Assembly: GCF_009811755.1 (NCBI RefSeq)
Contig: NZ_BLIV01000008.1
Location: forward strand, 104,378 to 168,377
From: Roseobacter cerasinus
GTDB lineage: Bacteria > Pseudomonadota > Alphaproteobacteria > Rhodobacterales > Rhodobacteraceae
DNA length: 64,000 bases
Direction of reading: 5' to 3'
A program made the position numbers and the translations under genes. How positions within the stretch are numbered: position 1 is the stretch's first letter; the number at the start of each line of letters is the position of its first letter. Below, in pieces: positions 43,374-52,054 of the stretch. The notes under the pieces are model-generated. The model ran no database searches, had not been told where the DNA came from, and was given only the letters and a program-made list of their open reading frames with translations.

Positions 43374-45371
43374 ATGGACATCGCATCCCGCACACTCGCT
43401 GCGGCAGTCACCCTTGTTGTGCTGAGCGCCTGCGCGCCCAGCGACACAGGCACCCAGTCGACCAAGGCGCCGCTGCTTGCCAATCTCACCGGTGGCACAG
43501 GCGCGCGCGCGACCGGTGGCCCCCGCCTGCCCTGGTTCGGGCGACGCAGCGCGGATCGCCGCGTGACCGGATCGGACAGTTTCATCAGCGACACCGCAGG
43601 CCGGTCACAACCGCTGGTCGACGTCCAGCCCACGGGCGAGATTGTCCTGAACCTCGTCGATGTTCCCATTGCACAGGCCGCCAAGGCGGTGCTGGCGGAC
43701 GCCCTGGGCAAGAACTACTCGATTGATCCGGATGTCTCGGGCACCGTGACGCTGCAAACCACCCGGCCCCTGACACAGCGCGCCCTGCTCGACACGTTCC
43801 AGACCGTGCTTGAGCTTAATGGCGCCACATTGCAGACCGCAGGCGACCTGATCACCATCGTGCCCGCCGAGGGTGCCACGCGTCGCATCTCCAGCCCCTC
43901 AGAGATTGCGGGCGCAGGTTCGCGCATCGTCGCCGTGCCGCTGCGCTACATCGGCACCGAAGAGATGATCCGCCTGCTCACGCCCATTGCCGGGCAGCAG
44001 GTGCAATTGCAGTCGATCCCCAAGCGCAACGTCGTTCTCATCTCGGGCACCCGGGGCGACATCAATGCCGCCATCGAGGCGGTGAACCTCTTTGATGTAG
44101 ACGTGCTCAAGGGCAAGTCTGTCGGTCTCTTCACCGTGAAATCCACCACACCGGAGGCCATGGTCGAAGAGCTGAACCTGATCTTTGAGACCGGCGAAGG
44201 TGGCAGCCTGGAAAATGTGGTCTCCTTCCTTCCGTCACAGCAGTTGGGCGCGGTCATCGTCGTCTCCACCCGCTCCAAATATCTCGCGCAGGCCGAGCGC
44301 TGGATTCGCGACCTCGACCGCGCCGCCGAAGGCGCGCAGCGGCAACCATCCGTCTTCCCGCTTCAACACCGCAACGCGGAAGAACTGGCCCCCATTCTTA
44401 TCGAGATGTTGGCCCAGTCCGCAGGTGGCGAGGAAGGCGAGGCAGAGGCCGCCGCCCGCATCGTCGCAGACACCGGCCGCAATGCATTGCTGGTGATGGG
44501 CACGCGCTCCGAACAGGAGGCGGTCGCGCGGCTGATCCAGACGCTGGACACAACGCCCGTTCAGGTCCTGCTCGAAGCCACGATTGCCGAGGTCACCCTG
44601 AATGACGAGCTGAACTTCGGCCTGCGCTGGTTTTTCCAAAGGGGGGATTTCTCGGCCACCTTCTCCAATCTGGAAAACGGTGCCGTCACGGGCAACTTTC
44701 CAGGCCTGTCGGTGCTCTTCGAAGGAGGCACGTCAACGAAAGTGGCCCTTTCCGCCATCAGCGCCGTCACGGATGTGGAGGTTGTCTCCTCGCCCAGCCT
44801 GCTGGTGCTCGACAATCAGGAAGCGCGGTTGCAGATCGGTGATCAGGTGCCCATTGCCACCCGCGAGGTCCGCGACACAGATGACCCCGACGGGCCCGTC
44901 ATCAACTCGATCAGCTTGCGCGACACCGGCGTGATCCTGTCGGTGCGGCCCCGGACGTCGAACAGCGGTCTTGTGACGCTGGAGATCGAGCAGGAAGTGT
45001 CGGATGTCTCGACCACCTCCTCCTCAGGCATCGATTCCCCCACAATCTCCACACGTCAGTTGCAAACCTCCGTCGTGGTTGGCTCTGGCGAGACCATCGC
45101 CATGGCGGGCCTCATTCAGGAAGACCGGGAGGTGGGGCGCAGCAAGGTGCCGGGCGCCGGGGATCTACCGATCATCGGCGCGCTCTTTCGCAACAAATCA
45201 GACAAGGTGCGCAAGACTGAGCTGCTCATCCTGATCACCCCCAAGATCGTGAACAACGGCCATGATGCGCGCAGCGTCACCAGCGAGTTGCGCCGCCGCA
45301 TCCGGGGCGCTGAAAACCTCGTCCAAACCGGCATCCGCACGCCCGGTGTCGGCCACCGGATCTTCGAGTGA
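43374..45371 (+). CDS. gspD: Type II secretion outer-membrane secretin GspD
   Basis: The 665-aa secretin forms the outer-membrane channel. It has a signal or lipoprotein-like N-terminus (MDIASRTLAAAVTLVVLSAC, lipobox LSAC), N0 domain (IVLNLVDVPIAQAAKAVLADALG), N1-N3 domains (VPLRYIGTEEMIRLLTPIAGQQ; VFPLQHRNAEELAPILIEML) and the C-terminal secretin domain (VVSSPSLLVLDNQEARLQIGDQVPI; TVVVGSGETIAMAGLIQE-type; KTELLILITPKIV). The lipobox suggests a self-piloting secretin, which would explain why no pilotin gene is seen. It overlaps gspF by one base. Confidence 0.95.
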   Translation: MDIASRTLAAAVTLVVLSACAPSDTGTQSTKAPLLANLTGGTGARATGGPRLPWFGRRSADRRVTGSDSFISDTAGRSQPLVDVQPTGEIVLNLVDVPIAQAAKAVLADALGKNYSIDPDVSGTVTLQTTRPLTQRALLDTFQTVLELNGATLQTAGDLITIVPAEGATRRISSPSEIAGAGSRIVAVPLRYIGTEEMIRLLTPIAGQQVQLQSIPKRNVVLISGTRGDINAAIEAVNLFDVDVLKGKSVGLFTVKSTTPEAMVEELNLIFETGEGGSLENVVSFLPSQQLGAVIVVSTRSKYLAQAERWIRDLDRAAEGAQRQPSVFPLQHRNAEELAPILIEMLAQSAGGEEGEAEAAARIVADTGRNALLVMGTRSEQEAVARLIQTLDTTPVQVLLEATIAEVTLNDELNFGLRWFFQRGDFSATFSNLENGAVTGNFPGLSVLFEGGTSTKVALSAISAVTDVEVVSSPSLLVLDNQEARLQIGDQVPIATREVRDTDDPDGPVINSISLRDTGVILSVRPRTSNSGLVTLEIEQEVSDVSTTSSSGIDSPTISTRQLQTSVVVGSGETIAMAGLIQEDREVGRSKVPGAGDLPIIGALFRNKSDKVRKTELLILITPKIVNNGHDARSVTSELRRRIRGAENLVQTGIRTPGVGHRIFE

Positions 45372-46588
45372 TGCCCCGATTTTCCTACGAGGCCTTTGAC
45401 CCCTCGGGCGCGCTGTCCAAAGGCGATCTGGAGGCGGCATCGGAGGCCGCAGCGCTCTCCGCCCTTCTGGCCAGAGGCGTCACGCCGGTCAGCCTGAAAA
45501 GTGGTGCGGCGCAAGAGCCATGGTGGGCGCGCGAGATCTCCCTGACGGGCGCCTCCCAAACCCACAAAAGCGCCGAGGTGGAACGGTTCTTCGCCACCTT
45601 CGCCTCGCTGATGGCCGCGAAACTGCCGTTGGTCGACAGCCTGAAATTCTGCGCCAGCCAGGCGCATGACCTGCGCATGCGGCGCAGCCTAACCCGCGTC
45701 GCGCAATCGGTTGAAAACGGCGCCAGCTTGCAGACGGCCCTGCACGAGGAGAACGGGCTCTTTGCCGAGCGGCTTGTCACGCTTGTGGGCATTGGCGAGG
45801 CCTCCAACACCCTGCCCGACATCGCGCAGCGCATTGCCGAGCTGCTGCTGGCCGAGGCGGTGTTTTACCGCGAAATCCGCAGCGCCATGATCTATCCGGT
45901 GATCCTGCTGATCACGGCGGCGGTGGTCATGGGCGTGCTCGTCTTCTACCTCGTCCCGACCCTTGCACCGGTCTTCGCCAGCGCCGGGGCGCCCCTGCCC
46001 CTGCCTCTAAAACTGATACTCGCCCTTCGCGCCCTCGCGCTGGACCATTGGGTCATCGCTACCGCCGTCCTGATCGTGGTGGTGGGCGCAGTCACGCTTG
46101 GTCGCAAAGCGCTCTTCTCAACCCTGAGGCCGATGATGCGTCACCTGCCTATTGCGGGGCCCATGATGGTGCAGCACGTCACGCTTGAGGTCTGCCGCAA
46201 CCTGCACCTGATGCTCAGCAGCGGTGCGACCCTCACCACCGCCATCGCCACCACGCGCGACGCCGCGCGCTCCCCGCAGACCGCTGAGATGATGCGTCGC
46301 GCGCTGCAAGACGTGCAATCGGGCGCCGCCCTGTCCGATCACCTGAGCACCGCACCCGGCTTCGACCCGATCGCCGCCGCGATGATCCGTGCGGGCGAAC
46401 AGTCTGATCAGCTCGGTGCTGTCCTTGGCCGCATCTCCGCCGATCTCACCGAGCGCGCCGCGCGTGCCTTAAAGCAGTTGGTGCAGCTCATCACCCCGGT
46501 GATGACCCTCCTGATTGGCGGTGGCATCGGGATGGTCGTGCTCTCCACCATCTCAGCCATCATGGACCTCAATGACCTCGCCTTCTAA
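45371..46588 (+). CDS. gspF: Type II secretion inner-membrane platform protein GspF
   Basis: The 405-aa protein has two GspF domains, each ending in membrane helices. RFFATFASLMAAKLPLVDSLKFCASQ and VCRNLHLMLSSGATLTTAIATTRDAA start the two repeats, and hydrophobic segments lie around VILLITAAVVMGVLVFYLVPTLAPVFASAG and VMTLLIGGGIGMVVLSTISAIMDL. It is the platform that works with GspE. The start overlaps the gspD stop; the end overlaps gspH by 17 bp. Confidence 0.94.
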   Translation: MPRFSYEAFDPSGALSKGDLEAASEAAALSALLARGVTPVSLKSGAAQEPWWAREISLTGASQTHKSAEVERFFATFASLMAAKLPLVDSLKFCASQAHDLRMRRSLTRVAQSVENGASLQTALHEENGLFAERLVTLVGIGEASNTLPDIAQRIAELLLAEAVFYREIRSAMIYPVILLITAAVVMGVLVFYLVPTLAPVFASAGAPLPLPLKLILALRALALDHWVIATAVLIVVVGAVTLGRKALFSTLRPMMRHLPIAGPMMVQHVTLEVCRNLHLMLSSGATLTTAIATTRDAARSPQTAEMMRRALQDVQSGAALSDHLSTAPGFDPIAAAMIRAGEQSDQLGAVLGRISADLTERAARALKQLVQLITPVMTLLIGGGIGMVVLSTISAIMDLNDLAF

Positions 46589-46952
46589 AGCCCGCCTGGG
46601 CCTCTCGTTGCTGGAAGTGCTGGTCGTGCTCGCGATCATGGCCCTGATCATCGGTGTCGCCGTTCCGGCGCTGCGCGCCCCGCCGCACCACCTCGCCCTG
46701 CAAGAACAGATCGCGCTGCTGGAAAGGGAGGCGCTTGCGATCCGCCTCGCGGCCATTCGCGGCGGGTTAGCACAGCCCTGGCAGCCGGACGGCCCCAGGT
46801 GCGCAGGGCAGCTCCCGGCACGCATCCTCTACCTTCCAGACGGCTCCGCCTTCGGCGACCCCTTCTGCCTGCGCCGCGATGATCAGGATCTTTGGCTGAC
46901 CGTGGCGCCGCTCACCGGTCGGATAGTGACGGCCAAGGCGCCCGTGCAATGA
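46572..46952 (+). CDS. gspH: Type II secretion minor pseudopilin GspH
   Basis: The 126-aa prepilin-like protein has a cleavage site after Gly10 (KARLG/LSLLEVLVV) and Glu at +5, followed by the hydrophobic stalk helix and a small globular domain. The position between gspF and gspI and the size match GspH, a minor pseudopilin at the pilus tip. The start at 46572 lies inside the end of gspF; the frame is open to 46515. Confidence 0.85.
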   Translation: MTSPSKARLGLSLLEVLVVLAIMALIIGVAVPALRAPPHHLALQEQIALLEREALAIRLAAIRGGLAQPWQPDGPRCAGQLPARILYLPDGSAFGDPFCLRRDDQDLWLTVAPLTGRIVTAKAPVQ

Positions 46953-47302
46953 ACCGGGGGCGAAAGGGGTTCAGCCTGCTGGAAGTCCTTGTGGCCTTTG
47001 CGATCATGGCGCTGGTTTTTGCCGCCCTGCTGCCCGGGCAAAGCGACCTTCTGGCGCGGGCGCACCGCTCCAACGATCACCTGCTCGCCAATGATATCCT
47101 CGCCTCGCTCGCCGCACTTGAACGTGTGCCGGGCGCGACCGTGACCAATGCCGCTCTTTCGTTGCCGCAGGGCTGGGAGATCACACGCACGGCCACCCCC
47201 ACGATCATTCAAGGCGTGTCGGGGACGACGATAGAGCTCAGCATCCACGGCCCCTATGGCCGCCAGCTTGAAGACCGAACGCTCTGGCGACCCGCACAAT
47301 GA
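46949..47302 (+). CDS. gspI: Type II secretion minor pseudopilin GspI
   Basis: The 117-aa prepilin-like protein has the site RKG/FSLLEVLVAFAIMALVF and Glu at +5. The short globular domain carries the LANDILASLAALER segment typical of GspI. It forms the tip complex with GspJ and GspK. It overlaps both neighbours by four bases. Confidence 0.87.
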   Translation: MNRGRKGFSLLEVLVAFAIMALVFAALLPGQSDLLARAHRSNDHLLANDILASLAALERVPGATVTNAALSLPQGWEITRTATPTIIQGVSGTTIELSIHGPYGRQLEDRTLWRPAQ

Positions 47303-47838
47303 CCCGCGCGCGCTTGGGCCTCACGCTGCTTGAGCTGCTGATCTCCCTGCTGCTTCTCGCGATGATCTCAACCGCCGTGGCCTCCGTCACCGGCTACGCC
47401 GTCCGGCTCTTTGACCGCACCACCGAGATTGAACAGCAATCAGAACAGCTGCACAACCGAACTCTGCTCAGAGGCTGGATCATCCGCGCCGCCCCCTCCG
47501 CGCCGCAGGACTTTGAGGGCACACACCGAGGCCTGACCTTTCGCACCCGCAGCGAGACAGCCTTGGCCTGGGCCACCGGCGCGCTGATCGTGCAACTCCG
47601 CAATGCACAGAGCGGCGCAGAGCTGCACCTGCATGACAACAACGACACGCCGCTGCAGACCCTGCGCCTCGCGGCCACAGAGCTGCGCATCGCCTACTAC
47701 GGGCCAAAGGAGGGCGAAACAGCGTGGCACGACAGCTGGGCAGGGCAAGACGCCCTGCCCCTGCTGATCCGTATCTCGGGCAAAGACCCCGCGCTCTGGC
47801 CGGATTTCGTCGCGATGCCGCGCCTGTCAGCCGACTGA
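47299..47838 (+). CDS. gspJ: Type II secretion minor pseudopilin GspJ
   Basis: The 179-aa prepilin-like protein has the site ARLG/LTLLELLISLLLLAMIS and Glu at +5. The larger globular domain (ELRIAYYGPKEGETAWHDSWAGQDALPLLIRI) is typical of GspJ. It is the last plus-strand gene of the operon; its stop codon directly abuts the stop of the convergent gspG (47839). Confidence 0.87.
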   Translation: MTRARLGLTLLELLISLLLLAMISTAVASVTGYAVRLFDRTTEIEQQSEQLHNRTLLRGWIIRAAPSAPQDFEGTHRGLTFRTRSETALAWATGALIVQLRNAQSGAELHLHDNNDTPLQTLRLAATELRIAYYGPKEGETAWHDSWAGQDALPLLIRISGKDPALWPDFVAMPRLSAD

Positions 47839-48273
47839 TCAGTTCGGCAGATCTGCATCCTCGCCAGTGCCACCAGCGACGCCATCGCGCCCCAGACTGG
47901 TGATCTGGAAATCACCTGCGTCAGACGGCGCCTCATAAAGGTAATCGCGCCCCCAAGGGTCAATGAGCGCCTCCGCCGTTTCCAGATACGGCCCATTCCA
48001 ACGGCTCAGCCCCGCGGGCGCCTCAAAGAGCACGGACAACCCCTCCGCCCCCGACGGGTAGCGCCCTGCGTCGATATAGAACAGCTGCACTGCATTGCGC
48101 AGCTGGTCGATCTGCAGCGCCGCAGTTTCAGTCTTGGCCTGCCCAAGATACCCGATCAAGCGCGGCCCAACGACCGCCGCAATCATCGCGATAATGGACA
48201 GGACGATAAGCACCTCCAGAATGGTCGCGCCAGCACGGCGCCCCCATCGGTGCCGATACACGGCCCTGGTCAC
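47839..48273 (-). CDS. gspG: Type II secretion major pseudopilin GspG
   Basis: The 144-aa protein is the main pseudopilus subunit. The cleavage site is RRAG/ATILEVLIVLSIIAMIAAVVGP with Glu20 at +5. The family sequence LRNAVQLFYIDAGRYPSGAEGLSVLFEAP and the C-terminal calcium-site region ITSLGRDGVAGGTGEDADL are present. It is transcribed opposite to gspH-J and in the same direction as gspK, an unusual split. Confidence 0.95.
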   Translation of the reverse strand: MTRAVYRHRWGRRAGATILEVLIVLSIIAMIAAVVGPRLIGYLGQAKTETAALQIDQLRNAVQLFYIDAGRYPSGAEGLSVLFEAPAGLSRWNGPYLETAEALIDPWGRDYLYEAPSDAGDFQITSLGRDGVAGGTGEDADLPN

Positions 48274-48393
48274 ACGTCACCTGTAATGTTGTGGAATAAC
48301 TATGGCTTGATCTTCCCGCAAAGCGCGGCCCGGATCAAGCAAAACGATGCGTCTGGGTTTAAGATCCCTTTACAGAGGCCAACGCACCCGGCC

Positions 48394-49119
48394 TCACGGC
48401 GCCCAGAGCCAGGCGCCGCTGCTATCATCCGCCAGTCGCACCTCACCGGCCAGCCACCGGGCGCCGCCGCGGTTCACCCAGACCTGCCTCAGCGTGCGCA
48501 ACGGTTGGCTGGTGAAAGCGGCCGGTACGCCTGCACCGTCTGCCTCTGAAAACAAATCCAGAACCGCCTGCGGAGCCTGCTGTGGCGCAACACCGGGGCG
48601 GCCCGACCGCAAAGTCGCGACACGCGACAGCGCCACAAGCTGATCCGGTGTGCCGCCAATGGCGCGTAGAAACGCGGAAAGGTCTGCCTCGTCACGCGAC
48701 GCCCGCTGCCAGTTGCGGAACCGCCGTTCTTGATCAGCGGTCAAATCCAGCGCGTCGATCACCTGCGCCGCGAGACCTGAGCGCGCGGTCCTGAGATCAA
48801 CCAACCCACCGAGATCCACGAGCTCCACCCAGACATCGTCATGCCCCGGCAGTGGCAATCGTGCCGGGGTCTGCGCCCCGAGCGCCAGATCAAACACATA
48901 CGTCACCGCATCCATCGACAGCGCCTGCCTCTGCTGAAGCTCCTGCGTCGCACGGCCGCTCTGATGTTCTGCGAGCAGCGTTTTGCTGCTATGGGACGCG
49001 AGAAATGCCAGAATCACCAACGCCCCCAGAACAACAATCAGGGCATAGCCGTGCCGCCGCGCATGCGGCGCGTGCACAGGTGATCCGCGCGCAGCTTCTT
49101 GCATCACAACATCGCTCAC
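48394..49119 (-). CDS. gspK: Type II secretion minor pseudopilin GspK
   Basis: The 241-aa pseudopilin has the site RRHG/YALIVVLGALVILAFLASH. It lacks Glu at +5, as is usual for GspK. The globular domain contains LVDLGGLVDLRTARSGLAAQVIDALDLTADQERRF and a helix-hairpin-like part. It caps the pseudopilus. It lies 120 bp upstream of gspG and its 5' end overlaps the prepilin peptidase gene on the other strand. Confidence 0.9.
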   Translation of the reverse strand: MSDVVMQEAARGSPVHAPHARRHGYALIVVLGALVILAFLASHSSKTLLAEHQSGRATQELQQRQALSMDAVTYVFDLALGAQTPARLPLPGHDDVWVELVDLGGLVDLRTARSGLAAQVIDALDLTADQERRFRNWQRASRDEADLSAFLRAIGGTPDQLVALSRVATLRSGRPGVAPQQAPQAVLDLFSEADGAGVPAAFTSQPLRTLRQVWVNRGGARWLAGEVRLADDSSGAWLWAP

Positions 49120-49643
49120 TCTCGGCCGGTCTGTCTATTCTTGTGCTGCATCTGCTTGTCTATGCAAGCGGTTTGGCCCTGCTCGGCCCCTGGCCCGGCA
49201 TTTGGTTGATCTGGGGCATTGGCGCAGCGCTTATCTGGGCGAGTGTCGTTGATTTCCAGCGCTTTGAAATCCCCGATCTGGCGACCATCACCCTCACGGG
49301 TCTGGCCCTCTACTGGATTGCAACCGACGCAAGCGTGCTATGGCCCGAGCATGTCATCGGAGCGCTCTTTTGGGCGGCGGGTTTTGAGGTCATTCGCCGG
49401 ATCTTCATCTGGCGAGCAGGCTTCGACGGGCTCGGTTTTGGCGATGTGAAACTCATGATCCCGCTGGCTTTGCTGTGCGGGCCAATTTCCGCCGCGCAGA
49501 TGGTGTTTCTGGCAGCCGTTGCAGCTCTGGGCGTGATGGCGGTCGTCGTGGTCGTGCGCAAGCTCCCCATCACAGGCGTCGCCCTGCCCTTTGGCCCCTT
49601 CTTGTGCTTTGCCACATGGATCACCTGGATTTCTATGCTCTGA
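49080..49643 (+). CDS. gspO: Prepilin peptidase GspO (short A24 form)
   Basis: The 187-aa membrane aspartic peptidase has the two catalytic Asp regions VVDFQRFEIPD and GLGFGDVKLM, with several hydrophobic helices. It lacks the N-terminal methyltransferase domain of full-length PilD/GspO, like CpaA- or TadV-type enzymes. It should cleave prepseudopilins GspG-K. The GTG at 49080 is the chosen start, overlapping the first 40 bp of gspK on the opposite strand; GTG at 49143 is an alternative that would remove part of the first helix. No clear ribosome binding site is seen. Confidence 0.82.
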   Translation: MIRAQLLASQHRSLSAGLSILVLHLLVYASGLALLGPWPGIWLIWGIGAALIWASVVDFQRFEIPDLATITLTGLALYWIATDASVLWPEHVIGALFWAAGFEVIRRIFIWRAGFDGLGFGDVKLMIPLALLCGPISAAQMVFLAAVAALGVMAVVVVVRKLPITGVALPFGPFLCFATWITWISML

Positions 49644-49665
49644 CCCTGGCGAGATGCGGTCGCCT

Positions 49666-50376
49666 CTAGGGCATCACCACAATCCTGATACGTTGTCGCG
49701 GGCCAAGCGTCGCTTCGACGGCTTCATTCACAATGCCCAGAAGGTGAGTCTGAACATAGTGCGCGACGAACTGATTGTCGGCACTCAGCATCAGCAGTCC
49801 ATCCTCATCAGACACAAATTTCAGAAAGGCCAGCCAGTTCTGATAGTGGTAAGGATGCAGCTCACGCATGCGTTGGCAAGCCGCGCGCCATGTTGGTTGC
49901 GCCGCAGGGAGATCAGGCGGCATCTCTCGCACAGCGCTTTCTTTGCGAAAATCAACTGCGACGACTTTTGCCTCCTGCACCGGATGTGTCTCACCCATGC
50001 GCTCTTCGAAATCAGGGCCGATGGCCGACCAAAAGGGCTCTGATTGTCGGAAGATCTCGGGGTAGTTCAAGCGATACGCCCCCACTCTGCCCCGAACACC
50101 CTGACGCTTGCAGATCACGAGGCCCTGTTCGATCCAGTATTTTATCTCTCGCTTGACCGTGCGTTCGGTCACATTCCACATGCGCGCCAGATCACGCTGA
50201 CCAACGCAAAATTCATCCGCGCGCCAATTGTACCGCGCCGTCAACAACAGGGTCAGACGCGCAATCGCAATCTGATGCCGTGGTGTGTGATGCAGCCCCG
50301 TGACAGAGAGCGCTGTTAAAAGATCGTACTTCAAGGCGCTGGCTTTCACGCCAGTCAATCGCTTCACATCCATCAC
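49666..50376 (-). CDS. DnaA-like plasmid replication initiator
   Basis: The 236-aa initiator is of the DnaA-like type found on roseobacter plasmids. The N-terminal half has a winged helix (DEFCVGQRDLARMWNVTERTVKREIKYWIEQGLVICKRQGVRGRVGAYRLNYP). The C-terminal part (NWLAFLKFVSDEDGLLMLSADNQFVAHYVQTHLLGIVNEAVEAT) resembles domain I of chromosomal DnaA. No AAA domain is present. It is divergent from parA across a 370-bp region holding likely origin sequences. Together with parA and parB it forms a second complete replicon in the window. Confidence 0.85.
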   Translation of the reverse strand: MMDVKRLTGVKASALKYDLLTALSVTGLHHTPRHQIAIARLTLLLTARYNWRADEFCVGQRDLARMWNVTERTVKREIKYWIEQGLVICKRQGVRGRVGAYRLNYPEIFRQSEPFWSAIGPDFEERMGETHPVQEAKVVAVDFRKESAVREMPPDLPAAQPTWRAACQRMRELHPYHYQNWLAFLKFVSDEDGLLMLSADNQFVAHYVQTHLLGIVNEAVEATLGPRQRIRIVVMP

Positions 50377-50746
50377 GATATCTCACTGTCTTGCCTCAAG
50401 CGCCGGCTGTTGTTCACCGATTCTGCTTATGTTCCAGAAAGGCATGAAATCCCGTTTTTTGTCAACCTGTTTGAAAAAACGAGAGATTGTCGATGTCTCA
50501 GAAGATTTAGAAAGATAGGGTTTAAATGGTTTAGGGGGACATGATCAGTGTCACCTCATAGGCGGCTCCATGTCACCATATCAAGGGTTCAGCACCGTTT
50601 CATGTCACCAAATAACGTTTGAGCAAGATAGAAAGGAGTCTTTTCCGTCCACTCTCGTCGAAAAACGGGATTTTGCAGAATTGCGTTTTGCAGTTTTTCT
50701 GATTTCCCGTTATTCAAGAGATACAGTCAAAAAACAAGGGCCCAGC
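50377..50746. other. Probable replication origin of the DnaA-like replicon
   Basis: This AT-rich gap lies between the initiator gene and parA. It contains CATGTCACC at 50569-50577 and 50601-50609, GTGTCACC at 50548-50555, and an inverted near-copy CATGTCCCC on the minus strand (50535-50543). These could be initiator-binding repeats. A separate long-range inverted repeat pairs AAATCCCGTTTTT (50447-50459) with AAAAACGGGATTT (50661-50673). No coding sequence is convincing here. Confidence 0.5.
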
Positions 50747-52054
50747 ATGAGAACCCATTCTGACCTGCAAACGATGAACGACCGAAGCCTGTCTCAGCAG
50801 GCCGCCGTGCGTCGCGCGACCTTCTCCCCCGGTGAAGTCAAGGAGCTGCGGCCCTTCTCGATTTGGGAGATCAGCCAGTTTATGTTTGATGTTCCTGCTG
50901 ACACCCTGCGCAAGAAGCTGGCCGATGACCCTTCCCTGCCTCAGGGCGTCACCGAAGAAGACGGCCGCCAGCGCTGGTTCAGCCTCGAAGAGATCAACGA
51001 GCTGCGGCGGCGCATCAAGTTTCGCGGCAAATCGTTGCTGCCGGAGCGGCCCAAGGGACGCGCCGCGCGCGTGGCTGTCAGCAACTTCAAAGGTGGCGTG
51101 GGCAAGACTGTCGTCGCCCAGCACCTGGCCAACGCCGCCGCGCTCGATGGCTACCGGGTGCTCTGCATCGATTTCGACCCGCAGGCCACGCTGACCCACT
51201 CCATGGGTATCGTGGAGGTGAAGGAGTGGCATACGGTCTGGGGCATTATGTGCCGCGATCTCTGCCGCGAAGCGGACCGCATCACTGACAGCTATGATGA
51301 CCCCGACGACTGCCCCTACCCGTCCTCGCAGGAGCTGCCCGAAGACGTGCAGGCCATTGGCGCACAGCGCTTTCAGGATTTCATCCAGCCGACCTGCTGG
51401 CCGACCATCGATATCATCCCCTCCTGCGCCAATGCCGCTTTCGTCGAATTCGCCAGCGCGCAGTATCGCAGTCTGCATAAGGCCTGGAGTTTCTTCGGCT
51501 GTGTCGCGCGCTATCTCGATGAGCTGCCCGATGATCAATATGATCTGATCATCTTCGACTGTCCGCCCGCCATTGGCTATCAATCGCTGAACGCGGCGTT
51601 TGCTTCCGACATTCTCTATATTCCCTCGGGACCCGGCTATTGGGAGTACGACAGCACCACCAGCTATCTGGGGCAGTTGGGTGATGCGCTTGCCGATATC
51701 TCCGACGGCTTCGCAGGCCTGGCCGAGGATGCGGGTCTGTCGCTGCCAAAAACCTTTCGCGACGTGCGCCTCTTGATGACACGGTTCGAGACGACCAACG
51801 CGCTGCACGTCGCGATGATGGAGGCTTTTCGCAATGTCTTCGGCGCAGACGTCTGCCTGAACCCGATTGAGATGACCCGCGCGGTCGAGCAATCGGGGCG
51901 GTTTCAGATGAGCGTTTACGAGCAAGACTACCGCCAGATGACGCGCGAGACCTGGAAGCGTGCCAGGCAGAGCTTCGACCGGGCGTATAACGAATTCAAA
52001 ACCACTGTCCTGAAGTCTTGGGACGACCGCAGCAGCGATCAGGAGGCGGGTTGA
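50747..52054 (+). CDS. parA: ParA-type partition ATPase of the DnaA-like replicon
   Basis: The 435-aa protein has an N-terminal helix-turn-helix-like segment (FSIWEISQFMFDVPADTLRKKL), deviant Walker A at residues 112-122 (NFKGGVGKTVVA), LCIDFDPQATLTHSMG and Walker B DLIIFDCPPAIGYQSLNAAF. It differs clearly from the repABC RepA at 6022. The start at 50747 follows AAGGG; the frame is open to 50570 across the presumed origin. The stop overlaps parB. Confidence 0.92.
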   Translation: MRTHSDLQTMNDRSLSQQAAVRRATFSPGEVKELRPFSIWEISQFMFDVPADTLRKKLADDPSLPQGVTEEDGRQRWFSLEEINELRRRIKFRGKSLLPERPKGRAARVAVSNFKGGVGKTVVAQHLANAAALDGYRVLCIDFDPQATLTHSMGIVEVKEWHTVWGIMCRDLCREADRITDSYDDPDDCPYPSSQELPEDVQAIGAQRFQDFIQPTCWPTIDIIPSCANAAFVEFASAQYRSLHKAWSFFGCVARYLDELPDDQYDLIIFDCPPAIGYQSLNAAFASDILYIPSGPGYWEYDSTTSYLGQLGDALADISDGFAGLAEDAGLSLPKTFRDVRLLMTRFETTNALHVAMMEAFRNVFGADVCLNPIEMTRAVEQSGRFQMSVYEQDYRQMTRETWKRARQSFDRAYNEFKTTVLKSWDDRSSDQEAG

